A stretch of DNA of 64,000 nucleotides from Caulobacter hibisci (GCF_016135805.1 NZ_JADWOX010000002.1:372001-436000), one strand, 5' to 3'. Shown: positions 53,735-63,949, counted from the first letter of the stretch. Numbers and translations: made by a program. The notes: generated by a model from the letters alone, not told the origin.

Positions 53735-53748
53735 TTGATGAAGATCAA
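53735..53748. promoter_or_regulatory. FNR/FixK-type anaerobox
   Basis: Perfect TTGAT-N4-ATCAA at 53735-53748, the consensus for FixK/FNR proteins. It is 125 bp upstream of the universal stress gene start, leaving room for a transcript start about 40 bp downstream of the box centre. In Caulobacter FixK mediates the low-oxygen response, which suits a universal stress protein. Confidence 0.8.
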
Positions 53749-53872
53749 TGATGGCCCGGCCCGACGCCTGTGGAAATGCGTTTTGTCAGAAAGCGCCCCC
53801 GAAGGGCGCGAGGGCTGGACGTTCAAAACGGTTTCGGCGCGCAACCCGCGCCGACGATTTGGAGGACTGATC

Positions 53873-54685
53873 ATGAGCTGGGCGAGAATCATGGCGCCGC
53901 TGGCCGGGTCCAAGGCCGATGAGGGCGTGCTGCGCGCCGCCGCCGTGCTGGCCGGCGCCTTCGACGCCGAACTGGCCGCCATCCATGCGCCGGCCGACGT
54001 GGCCGACCTGATGCCGTGGATGGGCGAGGGCTTCATGGGCGGGGTGCAGGTTACCGCGCTGGAAAGCCTGAAGGAAGCCGCGGTCGAGGGCGCCCACGCC
54101 GTCGAGGCCCTTGTCGCTTCGGTCGGCTATGCCAAGGCCCGCGTCACCACGCTGGAATCGCCGGTCTGGGCGGGCCTGGCCATGGAGTGCCGGCTGTCGG
54201 ACGTCATCGTGTTCGACGACGCGGCCGCGCGCGGCAAGGGCCCCCTGGCGGAAGCCTTCCAGCAGATGATCGCCGACGAGCAGCGGCCGGTTCTGGTGGC
54301 GCGTCCGGGCCTGAAAGTCGGCGGCACGGCCCTGGTCGCCTGGGATGGCGGCAAGGAGGCCAGCCGCGCCCTGCGCACGGCCTTGCCGCTGCTGCAGAAG
54401 GCCTCGCGGGTGGTGGTGGCCGGCGCGCCGGGCGCCTCGTCGCGCAGCTTCGAGCTGGCGCGGATGGTCGATTTCCTGGCCGCGCGGGGCGTCAGCGCCC
54501 AGGTGCGCGTGCTGGAGGGGTCCAGCGACGCGGCCAAGCTGCTGCTGGAGACGGCGCGTGACGAGGGGGCCGACGTGCTGGTCGCCGGCGCCTTCGGCCA
54601 CCCGCGCCTGCAGGAGTTCATCTTCGGCGGCACGACCCGCAGCCTGCTGAACGCCGACGGCCCGTCGCTCTTCCTGTCGCACTGA
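53873..54685 (+). CDS. Tandem UspA-domain universal stress protein
   Basis: 270 aa with two Usp modules. The C-terminal one carries the nucleotide-binding G-2X-G-9X-G pattern (GAFGHPRLQEFIFGGTTRS). ATG at 53873 has GGAGGA five bases upstream. A perfect FixK/FNR box upstream suggests induction by oxygen limitation. The next gene starts 35 bp downstream and may be co-induced. Confidence 0.87.
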   Translation: MSWARIMAPLAGSKADEGVLRAAAVLAGAFDAELAAIHAPADVADLMPWMGEGFMGGVQVTALESLKEAAVEGAHAVEALVASVGYAKARVTTLESPVWAGLAMECRLSDVIVFDDAAARGKGPLAEAFQQMIADEQRPVLVARPGLKVGGTALVAWDGGKEASRALRTALPLLQKASRVVVAGAPGASSRSFELARMVDFLAARGVSAQVRVLEGSSDAAKLLLETARDEGADVLVAGAFGHPRLQEFIFGGTTRSLLNADGPSLFLSH

Positions 54686-54720
54686 GTTTTACCGTTCAAC
54701 CAAGAAGAAGGAGGCAGTCC

Positions 54721-55092
54721 ATGTCCCTGTCCCGCATCGTCATGCGCCTGGCCCGCAATCCGGGCACCGAGTTCGCCGGCGGCGACGACCACCGTGGCTA
54801 CGCCCTGACCGCGCCCCTGACGGCCGACGGTCACCTGGACGAGGCCGAATACGCCAAGGCCAAGAAGGACTGCGCCGTCCGCCGCTTCGCCCCCGACGAC
54901 GAAATCGCTGACGGCCGCCTGGCCCGTCGCGGCGAGCGCTGGTTCTTCGACTATGACGAGGACGACCAGATCGACGACGAGCCCGTGCATCGCCTGGGCC
55001 AGCATCGCTTCGCCATCGGCGAATATGTCACCGTCACCGACGAGGACGGCCGGCCCCTGACCTACAAGGTCATGGAGGTGACGCCGATCTGA
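54721..55092 (+). CDS. Hypothetical acidic protein downstream of usp
   Basis: 123 aa, very rich in Asp and Glu, with a conserved-looking core WFFDYDEDDQIDDEPVHRL and a basic-free C-terminal beta-rich end (FAIGEYVTVTDEDG...YKVMEVTPI). Family not recognised. GGAGG precedes the ATG. Likely part of the FixK-controlled transcript with usp. Confidence 0.68.
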   Translation: MSLSRIVMRLARNPGTEFAGGDDHRGYALTAPLTADGHLDEAEYAKAKKDCAVRRFAPDDEIADGRLARRGERWFFDYDEDDQIDDEPVHRLGQHRFAIGEYVTVTDEDGRPLTYKVMEVTPI

Positions 55093-55150
55093 GGGGGGAA
55101 CCTCGTCCCCCCCGGGTCGCGCCGCTGGCGCGGCTCGCCCGAGGCCAGGC

Positions 55151-55227
55151 TGCGACAGGCTCAGGATGAGGTTTTTCCAATGCCCGGCTGAAAATCGTCC
55201 TCACCCTGAGCTTGTCGAAGGGCGAGG
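55151..55227. repeat. Interspersed inverted repeat, TTCGACAGGCTCAGG family, copy 3
   Basis: GCGACAGGCTCAGGATGAGG and CCTCACCCTGAGCTTGTCGAAGGGCGAGG are the arms; the left tip is eroded relative to copies 1 and 2. It lies between convergent genes. Confidence 0.82.
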
Positions 55228-55241
55228 ACGACGCACCAAGG

Positions 55242-57581
55242 CTAGTACCGATACGCCAAGCTCACCCCCACCTTCCGCCGGTCCCCCAGGATCGGGATGT
55301 AGGTCGTGCCGCCGGTCACCAGCAGCAGGAAGGCGCTGGAGACGTATTTCTCGTCGAAGAGGTTGTCCGACCAGAGCCGCAGGTCGAGCCCGCCCTTGGT
55401 GAGGCCGACCGACAGGTCCGAGACCGTGCGCGGCGCGATCCGGGCCAGGTTGGTGGCGTCCACATACTGCGCCCCGACATAGGACGTCGTCCCGTGGGCG
55501 TAGGCGGTGTAGCCGCCGGCCAATGACTTTTGCCAGTCGAAGCCGACATGGGCGGTCCAGCGCGGCGAGCGCTCCAGGTCCTTGCCGCCGATCGCGCCGT
55601 TGGCCGCGCAGACCAGGCCGTCGCAATAGGCCGTGGTCGCGCTGGCGGCCAGGGCCTTGGAGATCACCCCGTCGCCGTACTGGGCGTCGTTGTAGCTGGC
55701 CGAGCCGTGCAGGGTCCACGCGCGGCTGGCCCGGAAGGCGGTCTCCAGCTCGAAGCCCGTGGTCTCCGTCGAGCCGAGGTTGCCGGTCACCGTCGCCGAG
55801 GCGGCCGCGGGCGGAGCGACGCGGCGGGCCTCGGTGATCTGGATGTCCTCGGCCTCGATCCGGTAGAGGGCGGCGTTGACCATCAGCCGGCGGTCGACGA
55901 GCAGGTTCTTGAAGCCCAGCTCGATCGTGGTGTTGGTCTCCGGCGCGTAGGTGGCCTGGCTGGGGTCGTAGAGCGTGCTGGCGCTGGCGACGTTGAAGCC
56001 GCCCGACTTCACGCCCCGCGCGGCCGACAGATAGAGGTTGCTGGTCGGCGCGATCTTCCAGGTCACCGTGGCGCGCGGGGTGAAGTAGTCGAAGTCGGTC
56101 GAAGCGCTGGCCGCCGCCGGATAGCGATCGGCGATGGTCTGTTCCTCGTGTGTCTGGCGCAGTTCCAGCGAAGCCTTCCACAGTGGATAGTCGGCCTCGA
56201 CCAGGCCGAACACCGCCTGGATCTTGGTGGTCGTGGTGCTGTCGGCCTGGAAGGCGACGCCGCTGAGCGACCGGGGCGCGGTCAGGGCGCCCGAGGTCTG
56301 GGCGCTCACCGCCTGCGAGCGGTAGAGGGTCAGGTCGTCGGTCTCCGAGGCGTAGACCCCGACAAACCCCCGCAGCGGGCCGTCGCCGTCATGGGTCAGG
56401 CGCAGCTCGTGCGAGCGAGCCTCGATCCCGCCATTTCCCGACAGGTCGAGCAGGTTGGAGCCGGCCAGGCCGAACAGCCCGGCGAACAGGCCGGTGTAGC
56501 CCAGGGTCTGGTTGCGGGCCGAGGCGCCGCCGCCGATGAAGCTGGCGTCGGTCCAGCCGTAGAGATAGCTCAGCGTCGTGCTGGGGGAGAGCTTCCAGTC
56601 GGCGGCGGCGGTGAACACCTGGCTTTCCGTCTCGCCGCCGTCGCTGCGCGGATCGATGACCAGGCCCTCGGGGCGCGGCTCGCCGGCGACCAGGGCGGGC
56701 ATGACCGGCAGGGCGCCGCAATAGAGCTTGTTGGCGCCGGCCACGGTCGAGCAGTTGAGGCTGTTGTAGCGCTCGAGCACGCTCTGGCTCAGCGTGTAGC
56801 CGGCGGCGGCCTCCTGTTCGCGGCGGCTGTCGGAGAAGGTCAGGGCCAGGGTGAAGGCCTCGACGGGCTGGACGTCGAGCGCGGCCAGCACGGCCTTGGT
56901 CTCGTAGCCGCCCAGCTTGCCGCTGGTGCGGCCGCCGGCGTTGGCCAGCGGATGGGCGTTGGTCCAGCCGCCGTCATATTCGCCATAGGTTCCGGCGAGG
57001 CGGCCGGTGAGCTTGTCGCCGAGCAGCGGTCCCGACAGGCTGGCGACGTACTTGCGGTAGTCGTCGCTGCCGGCCGACGCCGAGGCCTTGGCCGTGAGGG
57101 TCGAGGCGGGGCGTTCGGTGACGAAGTTGACCGCGCCGGCGAAGGCGTTGCGGCCCAGGGCCGCCGACTGCGGACCGCGCAGCACCTCGACCCGTTGCAG
57201 GTCCAGGAAGCTGGCGTCGACCTGATAGCCCTTCTGCAGATAGACGCCGTTGTAGAAGCTGGCGACGTTCTGCACTGGGTTGGTCAGACGGGTCTGGCTC
57301 TGACCGCGGATCACCGGCGTGCCGAACGGGCCGCCGTAGTTCTCGAAGGCCAGGCCCGCCAGCTGGCCGGCTACGCCCTTCATGTCGTCGACGCCGCGGG
57401 CCTCCAGCTGAGTCGCGCTGAGCACGCCGGCCGACACCGGCGTCTCCTGCACGGTCTCGGCCAGCTTGCGGGCGGTGATGACCACGGCCTCGACGGCGGT
57501 GGGATCGCTTGTCGTCTGAGCGTAGGCCGGCGCAGCGGCGAACAGGGCCGCGCCGGCGAGGAACCAGGTCCTGCGGTTCAT
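55242..57581 (-). CDS. TonB-dependent outer-membrane receptor
   Basis: 779 aa. Signal peptide (to about AAAPAYAQ), a TonB-box-like VEAVVITARK, plug domain (VIRGQSQTR, VEVLRGPQSAALGRNAFAGAVNF) and a 22-strand beta barrel with the C-terminal aromatic end VSLAYRY. It imports a siderophore, vitamin, sugar or aromatic ligand using proton motive force via TonB. No FecI/FecR pair or periplasmic binding protein is adjacent, so the ligand is not indicated. The barrel has the features of the large Caulobacterales group used for plant-derived nutrients. Confidence 0.9.
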   Translation of the reverse strand: MNRRTWFLAGAALFAAAPAYAQTTSDPTAVEAVVITARKLAETVQETPVSAGVLSATQLEARGVDDMKGVAGQLAGLAFENYGGPFGTPVIRGQSQTRLTNPVQNVASFYNGVYLQKGYQVDASFLDLQRVEVLRGPQSAALGRNAFAGAVNFVTERPASTLTAKASASAGSDDYRKYVASLSGPLLGDKLTGRLAGTYGEYDGGWTNAHPLANAGGRTSGKLGGYETKAVLAALDVQPVEAFTLALTFSDSRREQEAAAGYTLSQSVLERYNSLNCSTVAGANKLYCGALPVMPALVAGEPRPEGLVIDPRSDGGETESQVFTAAADWKLSPSTTLSYLYGWTDASFIGGGASARNQTLGYTGLFAGLFGLAGSNLLDLSGNGGIEARSHELRLTHDGDGPLRGFVGVYASETDDLTLYRSQAVSAQTSGALTAPRSLSGVAFQADSTTTTKIQAVFGLVEADYPLWKASLELRQTHEEQTIADRYPAAASASTDFDYFTPRATVTWKIAPTSNLYLSAARGVKSGGFNVASASTLYDPSQATYAPETNTTIELGFKNLLVDRRLMVNAALYRIEAEDIQITEARRVAPPAAASATVTGNLGSTETTGFELETAFRASRAWTLHGSASYNDAQYGDGVISKALAASATTAYCDGLVCAANGAIGGKDLERSPRWTAHVGFDWQKSLAGGYTAYAHGTTSYVGAQYVDATNLARIAPRTVSDLSVGLTKGGLDLRLWSDNLFDEKYVSSAFLLLVTGGTTYIPILGDRRKVGVSLAYRY

Positions 57582-57737
57582 GACTTCCCCCTTGGCCCGA
57601 TCAGGGGAGGCGGCGCCTCGTCGGGCCGAGGGGTATTCCGAACGGCGGGGTCCACGGTCCGTGGACTGATTTCAGTCTGCTCGACCTGCGGTTAAGTCGG
57701 CTCGCGCGAGGGTGGCGATGCTTCGAAAACGGGCCTC

Positions 57738-58577
57738 TCAGCCGCCGACATTGTGGCGCACCAGGGCCTTCATGGCCTTGAACAGGTCGCCGTCCTCGCT
57801 GTCGCGGCGCTTGGCGCGGACCACGGCCACGGCCAGGGGACCGCCCTGCGGGCCGCGCGCCTCGTAGCCGGCCAGGTGATAGCCGCTGGGGGCCTTGTCG
57901 CTGGCCAGCACCAGGGTGGCGCGCACGCCGTCCTTGGCCTTCTGGCGCTGCTGGATCACCGCGCCGTCGTCATTGGCGTGGATCGAGACGTCGCCATCGC
58001 CGTCGCCCTCGTCATGGGCGGTGACCTGGACGGTGCGGCTCTCGTGGCCGCCGTCCTTGCGCTCCTCGACCTTGGTGGTCTTGCCGCCGCCGCTTTCGCT
58101 GACGTTCTTGGTGACCCGCACCTGGGCATTGCCGTCGTCGGCGTTGATGGTCATGCCGCCGATACGGATGTCGGCGCCCTCGTCGCGCGCGTCGATGCTG
58201 AGGCCGGGCAGCTTGATGTGGGCGTTGTTCTTGCCCTTGCCGCCGGTGGGCGGCGCCGGCGGCTTCAGCTGCGGCATCAGGGCCTTGAGCTCGGCCTCGA
58301 TCGGGCTGAGCGCGGCCTCGGCGTTCTCGCCCTGGAAATCGACCAGACGCAGGCTGACCTCGGCCCGGTCGCCCTCGTACTGGCACGAGCGGCCGTCGGC
58401 GGCGACGCTGACCCGGTGCAGGCTGCCCTGCTTTTCCGGGCAGTCCAGGCGCGAGATGGCCCGCAGCGGCTCGCGCTTGAGCGCGACGCGCTCGTGCTTG
58501 TCGCCCTTGACCGAGACCTGCGGCGAGCAGGCGGCGAGCGCCAGGGCGCTGGCGGCCAAAACGAGGATCAGGCGCAT
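57738..58577 (-). CDS. Hypothetical lipoprotein
   Basis: 279 aa from the ATG at 58577. The lipobox is LAAC with Cys17. After an N-terminal domain with two Cys (RLDCPEKQ, RSCQYEGD), the protein has a central region rich in Asp, Gly, Lys and Thr with alternating hydrophobic residues, probably repeated beta strands (IDARDEGADIRIGGM, VTAHDEGDGDGDVSI). Function unknown. It is followed on the same strand, 156 bp away, by the TonB receptor gene. Confidence 0.72.
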   Translation of the reverse strand: MRLILVLAASALALAACSPQVSVKGDKHERVALKREPLRAISRLDCPEKQGSLHRVSVAADGRSCQYEGDRAEVSLRLVDFQGENAEAALSPIEAELKALMPQLKPPAPPTGGKGKNNAHIKLPGLSIDARDEGADIRIGGMTINADDGNAQVRVTKNVSESGGGKTTKVEERKDGGHESRTVQVTAHDEGDGDGDVSIHANDDGAVIQQRQKAKDGVRATLVLASDKAPSGYHLAGYEARGPQGGPLAVAVVRAKRRDSEDGDLFKAMKALVRHNVGG

Positions 58578-58653
58578 CGAATAGGGTCCTTCGGGTTCGG
58601 CGCGAAGGTGTGCAAACCGGCGACCGACGTCCAATGAAATCGCGGTAACAGGC

Positions 58654-59811
58654 TCAGGCGACCGGCGGCTTGACCTGCTCGTCGACGGCGCCCAGCAGGT
58701 CCGTGGCCAGGTGCCGGATGTCCGGGGCGGCGGCGTCGGAATAGGTCACCCGCAACTTTGCGAACCAGGGACCGATCTGCATCAGCCACAGGCCCTCGTT
58801 TCGCCCCTGCGGATCGCGCCAGAACTTGCCCAGGCGACGGGGGCCGCCGTCGGCCGCGGGATAGGGGTCGGTCACGTCGCTGGCCGCCGGGGTGTGGGCC
58901 TTGGCCTGTTGCACATAGGCGTCGAACACCCGGGTCAGGGTGTACTGCTCGGGCAGCTTGGTCAGGTACAGGGTGGCCGTCGCGCCGGACGCGCCATAGC
59001 CGCAGCTGACGTCGCGGCCGCCCTGGGCGGCGTCGTAGACTGTCAGGCGGTCGCGCTTGAAGCCGTCCAGCGTGACGGGGCAGGCGAAACCGCTGGCCGG
59101 ATGCAGGGCGGCGCCGCCAGGCTGCTCCTGGAAGCTGGCGTTCTGCGGCACGGGGCTGGTGACCGGCGGGGCGACCGCCGAGCCCGGCGGCGGCGTGAAG
59201 CCGGGCTTGGACTTGGGGCCCTCGTAGGCGTCCATCATGAGGTTGATGCGCACGTTCTTGGTCTTCTCGTCGCGGCTGACCAGCGGCGGAAGCTTGCCCT
59301 GCAGCGCGGCCAGGACGTCGGCCTGGAGCGCCGCGCCGTCGGGCGCCGAGCGGTAGACCCGCAGGGCCGAGGCGCCGGCCTTGGTCGAGATCACCAGCAG
59401 ATAGTTGGCCTCGGCCGCCGGTACGGGGCGCTTCTCGACCTCGGCCATGACGACCGACATGATGTTGGCAAAGGGAACGACGAAGAAGATCGGCGCGTCG
59501 GCATCGGCGCTGCGCGCCACCAGGATCGGAGAGGCTTCACCGGTCTCGAACACGGCATAGGGTCGTCCGCCGGCCTCGAAGCCTGGTGCGTCGCACTTGG
59601 CCTTGGCCTTCAGCAGGGCCTTGCGTTGGGTGGGCTTGTCCTGAAGCGCCGGGCCCATCGACAACAGGGCGGCCAGGTCGGCCTGCATGTTGCCCGAGGG
59701 CAGGGCGATGGCCTGGGTCGCCGGGCGGACGGCGCAAGCCTCACGCGCCGCGGCCGGCGTCGCCGCCAATGCCGCACCCAGCACCACGCCCGCGATCACC
59801 AGGAACTTCAT
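58654..59811 (-). CDS. Exported hypothetical protein
   Basis: 385 aa from the ATG at 59811 (AGGG upstream). Signal peptide MKFLVIAGVVLGAALAATPAAA. The mature protein begins with a Cys-containing segment and has two predicted globular parts separated by a Pro-rich linker (TPPPGSAVAPPVTSP). No family recognised. It precedes the lipoprotein gene on the same strand by 76 bp, so they may form an envelope operon. Confidence 0.7.
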   Translation of the reverse strand: MKFLVIAGVVLGAALAATPAAAREACAVRPATQAIALPSGNMQADLAALLSMGPALQDKPTQRKALLKAKAKCDAPGFEAGGRPYAVFETGEASPILVARSADADAPIFFVVPFANIMSVVMAEVEKRPVPAAEANYLLVISTKAGASALRVYRSAPDGAALQADVLAALQGKLPPLVSRDEKTKNVRINLMMDAYEGPKSKPGFTPPPGSAVAPPVTSPVPQNASFQEQPGGAALHPASGFACPVTLDGFKRDRLTVYDAAQGGRDVSCGYGASGATATLYLTKLPEQYTLTRVFDAYVQQAKAHTPAASDVTDPYPAADGGPRRLGKFWRDPQGRNEGLWLMQIGPWFAKLRVTYSDAAAPDIRHLATDLLGAVDEQVKPPVA

Positions 59812-59890
59812 GTACGCGCCCTCCACAGCCGGCCGAGCTTGGCCGACGGTAGCGCGGACGTCCAGGCGCAATCTCCCGGCGAGCGAGCCC

Positions 59891-60757
<867 letters not shown>

Positions 60758-60853
60758 GCGGTTTTCCTGACGGCGCGCCCGTCCCCTCCGGGAGAGCGCG
60801 CCTCGAACAAGTGTTCAAATCTTCAGGCTAACCTACAGAGCCGCGCCGCGCGA

Positions 60854-60997
60854 TCAAGCCGGGTTCTGCGGCGGCTGGCGGTGACGGCGGGTCACGGACG
60901 GCGGATCGCTGGCCGGGAAGCTCTCTTCCAGGCCTTCCTCCAGCTGGTCGTCGAGGTTTTCGGCGTCTTCGACAGGCTCGGGCTTCGGATCGGACAT
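60854..60997 (-). CDS. 47-aa conserved small acidic protein (LEESFPASDPPS motif)
   Basis: ATG at 60997 follows GGGAGAG; TGA at 60854. The translation has the core EEGLEESFPASDPPSVT, a motif seen in many short, uncharacterised alphaproteobacterial proteins, then a basic tail (RRHRQ). Only 47 residues, so easily missed. Acidic N-terminal half, probably soluble. It lies between the acidic 128-aa gene and the MoxR gene on the same strand. Confidence 0.75.
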   Translation of the reverse strand: MSDPKPEPVEDAENLDDQLEEGLEESFPASDPPSVTRRHRQPPQNPA

Positions 60998-61075
60998 GCG
61001 GGCGCTCTCCCTGACCGCAAGTATGGGGCGTGATGATGCGGCAGCTGGCCAGAGCCGGCTAGGACGGATCGACCC

Positions 61076-61462
61076 TTACCCGCGCTTGTCGTAGCCCAGG
61101 GCCTCAATGTCGTCGTCGGCCAGGCGGGTCGACTCGTAGTCGGAGGGCTCTTCGTCGTCGTCGGAGACCAGATCCTCGTCCGACAGGCCGCCGCCGACCG
61201 GGTCCAGCGGCTCGCGCTCGACGTCCAGGCCCTCGTCGTCGCGGCCGCCTTCGAGTTCGTCCTCGAGCTCGATCAGCTCGGACTCGTCGAGGATATCAAC
61301 GTCCTCGTCTTCATCCTCGGCGTCGTCGCCTTCGGCCTGGGTGACGTCGAAGACGTCTTCGATCTCGTCGAAATTGGCGATATCGCCGCCGTCTTCGGTC
61401 AGGTTGGTCTCGTCCAGGACCTCGGCGACATCCTGGGCGTCGAAGTCGGTTTCGGCGGGCAT
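61076..61462 (-). CDS. Highly acidic hypothetical protein
   Basis: 128 aa, with roughly two fifths Asp and Glu, including runs such as DDAEDEDEDVDILDESELIELEDELE. Probably disordered; may bind cations or basic proteins. No family recognised. The next gene on the strand, the 47-aa protein, is also acidic. A GGACGGC/GCCGTCC hairpin lies upstream between this gene and flmG. Confidence 0.62.
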   Translation of the reverse strand: MPAETDFDAQDVAEVLDETNLTEDGGDIANFDEIEDVFDVTQAEGDDAEDEDEDVDILDESELIELEDELEGGRDDEGLDVEREPLDPVGGGLSDEDLVSDDDEEPSDYESTRLADDDIEALGYDKRG

Positions 61463-61538
61463 CGGGCGTCTCCTGCGGGGACGGCGCGATCGCCGTCCGT
61501 CACGGAATCAACCCGTCCCGGCGAAGGGCGTTCCGGGC

Positions 61539-63332
61539 CTATTTCGCGAACTCGCCCAGGGCCTGGGCCACGTCGGCCATGATCGGCCGCCAGTCGTCGT
61601 AGTTCGGCGCGATGAAGCAGCGGGCCTGCGGGTACCAGGGGTAATGGTCGGTGCCCAGCCGCGTCCAGGCGGCCGCGCCGGTCAGCAGCCAGGTCGCGGC
61701 GCCGCAGGCCCCGGCCAGGTTGATCGTGGCGTTGGCGAAGCCGATGGTCAGGTCCAGGGCGCAGGCCAGGGCGGCGACGTCGTCGAGGTCCTGCTTCAGG
61801 TCGATGCCGGGCGGGGTCCAGATCTCGACGCCCAGCTGCTCGCGGGCATAGGCGATCTCCTCGTCGCAGTCGCCGTATTGCAAGTTCACGAACGAGACGC
61901 CGGGGGTCTTCAGCACCGGCTCCCACAGCTCGAACGGCGAGAACTGGCGGGCGCGCTCGGCATTGAGGCGCAGGCTCTTCCACAGGAGGCCGACCTTGGG
62001 CCCGGGCGGGGCGTCTTGCAGCACGCGCTTCCAGTGGGCGACGCGCCCGGGACCGGGCGTCAGGAAGCGCTCGCGCGGCGGGAAGGCCTCGGCGGTCGGG
62101 CGGAAGGCGCGCAGCAGCGAAGCCATCGGAACCCAGCAGTCGATCTTCGACCAGTCCTCGACGAAGGGGGCGTTGCGATAGGTGCGGCCCTCGTAGGCGA
62201 CGGTGCGGTGCGCCGTGACGTCGATGCCCGGAAAGCTGCGCTCGAACAGCGGGATCAGGCGGCGCTCGACCACCAACGACAGGGCGCCGTCGGGCCCCAG
62301 GGCCTCGATGACGTCGGGCAGGGTGTTGGCGAACATCACCTCGTCGCCCAGGCCCTGTTCGGCCAGCACCAGCAGGCGCTTGCCGGCCAGGTCCTCGCCC
62401 GTCTCCCAGGCGCGGACGGGCATCGGATAGTGCGGCGCGCCGGGCAGGTCGGGGTCGAGGCGGGCCTTGTAGGCGTCCCAGCCGTCGGCCACGCGGCCCA
62501 GGGCCAGCAGGATGGTCGAGTGGGCGAAGCGCATGGTCGCCAGGTCCTCGACCGAATCGGCCGAGGCGATACCGGCCTCGCAGTCGGCCAGGGCGCCTTC
62601 GACGTCGCCGAGGTCCAGGCGGGCGAAGGCGCGGTTGTGATGGCCCTTGCCGAAGTTCGGGGCCAGGCGAAGCGTCTCGTCGAAGAAGGTGAGGGCGGTG
62701 CGGCCCTCGCCGAGGCTGCACATCACCGTGCCCAGGGTGTTCCACAGGGCCGGAACCTCTGGGTTGGCCTGGATCGCGGGCTTGAGCACGTCGATCGCCG
62801 CCGATTCCTGGTTCAGGTCGCGTAGGGCGCAGGCCAGGTTGTTGACCCCCTCCAGGTCGCCGGGGCGCTCCTTGAGGTAATGCATGAACAGCTTGGCGGC
62901 GATGTCGGGCATCTCCAGCCGGAAGGCCAGGCGGCCCAGATCGCCCGCCACCGCGCCTTCGCTGGGCAGAAGTTGCAGCGCCGCCTCGTAGCACTGCATC
63001 GACGAGGCGAAGTCGCCGAGCTTCTCGCGGGCCACGGCCAGGACGTGCCAAGCCACGCCCGTGCGTTCGTCCTTTTTCAGAGCCTTCAGCGCCTGCTTCT
63101 CGGCGTTGGCGTAGTCGCCGTTCTGCACGGCGACGATGGCCTTGTTGAGCAGCTTTACGCTCTGCTGGTCGCGGACCGCGCGGGCTTCGCGATTCAGCCG
63201 GGCGATCGAATCGGAGGAGGCGGAATCACCCAGTTGCGCGGCCCGCAGGCCCAGATGCACGCCTTGACCGGCCGCCTCGTCGGCGGCGGCGAGGGCGGCG
63301 GCCGAGATTCCTGAGCCGAGATTGCGGGTCAT
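61539..63332 (-). CDS. flmG: Flagellin glycosyltransferase, TPR plus GT-B domain (FlmG)
   Basis: 597 aa from the ATG at 63332. The N-terminal half consists of TPR-like helical repeats (residues about 55-290; SFxxxLRLAPNFGKGHHNRAFARLDLGDVEGA), and the C-terminal half is a GT-B type transferase (LLVLAEQGLGDEVMFANTLP, VGLLWKS, GFANATINLAGACGA). This matches Caulobacter FlmG (FlbA), which adds pseudaminic acid to flagellins; TPRs bind flagellin. The divergent flbT-flaF pair confirms the context. The upstream longer frame is not supported. Confidence 0.85.
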   Translation of the reverse strand: MTRNLGSGISAAALAAADEAAGQGVHLGLRAAQLGDSASSDSIARLNREARAVRDQQSVKLLNKAIVAVQNGDYANAEKQALKALKKDERTGVAWHVLAVAREKLGDFASSMQCYEAALQLLPSEGAVAGDLGRLAFRLEMPDIAAKLFMHYLKERPGDLEGVNNLACALRDLNQESAAIDVLKPAIQANPEVPALWNTLGTVMCSLGEGRTALTFFDETLRLAPNFGKGHHNRAFARLDLGDVEGALADCEAGIASADSVEDLATMRFAHSTILLALGRVADGWDAYKARLDPDLPGAPHYPMPVRAWETGEDLAGKRLLVLAEQGLGDEVMFANTLPDVIEALGPDGALSLVVERRLIPLFERSFPGIDVTAHRTVAYEGRTYRNAPFVEDWSKIDCWVPMASLLRAFRPTAEAFPPRERFLTPGPGRVAHWKRVLQDAPPGPKVGLLWKSLRLNAERARQFSPFELWEPVLKTPGVSFVNLQYGDCDEEIAYAREQLGVEIWTPPGIDLKQDLDDVAALACALDLTIGFANATINLAGACGAATWLLTGAAAWTRLGTDHYPWYPQARCFIAPNYDDWRPIMADVAQALGEFAK

Positions 63333-63379
63333 GCGGTCACCTTGGCGATTGGGAGGCTTCATCCACTGGGCGAGTATGC

Positions 63380-63394
63380 TTAATTGAGTCCTAA
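63380..63394. promoter_or_regulatory. Candidate CtrA-box-like sequence
   Basis: TTAA-N7-CTAA, one base from the CtrA consensus TTAA-N7-TTAA, in the flmG/flbT divergent region. CtrA starts the flagellar cascade in Caulobacter. It could also be chance; the region is only 190 bp. Confidence 0.35.
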
Positions 63395-63523
63395 GCTGCG
63401 ACTTACGGTCGCGCGGTCGGCAATAGGGCGTTAACCCACGGCGACCTAGGGTCCGATCCGAACGCCATTCCGGCGAACCGCCACTATGGCGGACGGGCGC
63501 AGCGATGGAAGGAGCGGCCAAAA

Positions 63524-63949
63524 GTGCCTTTGAAGCTGTCGCTGAAGCCCGGCGAGAAATTCGTGTTGAACGGGGCGGTCGTGCAAAACGGCGATCGTCG
63601 CGGCGTGCTGGTCCTCCAGAACAAGGCCTCGGTGCTGCGTGAGAAGGACATCATGCAGCCGGACCAGGTCACTACGCCATCTCGTCGCATCTACTTCCCG
63701 GTCATGATGATGTATCTGGAAGAAGCTGGAGCGGAAAAATACTACGACGAGTTCGCCACCCGCCTGACCGAGTTCATGGGCGTGGTGCGCAATTCGGCCG
63801 TTCTGGCCGACTGCATCGCGATCTCGAAACACGTCATGGCGCGCGAGTACTACAAGGCGCTCATGCTGAGCCGTAAGCTGATCGATTACGAAGACGAGAG
63901 GTTGGGGAATGTCTCTTCGGGCCTACCAACAGGCGGCGACCAGGACTGA
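63524..63949 (+). CDS. flbT: Flagellin post-transcriptional repressor FlbT
   Basis: 141 aa with a GTG start preceded by GGAG. PLKLSLKPGEKFVLNGAVV and ASVLREKDIM are signature FlbT sequence. FlbT binds the fljK flagellin mRNA leader and promotes its decay until the hook is complete. It overlaps flaF by 41 bp. Confidence 0.95.
   Translation: MPLKLSLKPGEKFVLNGAVVQNGDRRGVLVLQNKASVLREKDIMQPDQVTTPSRRIYFPVMMMYLEEAGAEKYYDEFATRLTEFMGVVRNSAVLADCIAISKHVMAREYYKALMLSRKLIDYEDERLGNVSSGLPTGGDQD

Noticed and set aside
53647..54036. N-terminal extension of the HD-domain protein to a 328-aa product
   Set aside because: The extension runs across the FixK box and the start of the divergent usp gene, and its residues look non-coding.
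60960..60990. Another copy of the TTCGACAGGCTCAGG repeat inside the 47-aa gene
   Set aside because: Only about 13 bases match, no second arm is present, and the segment is coding.
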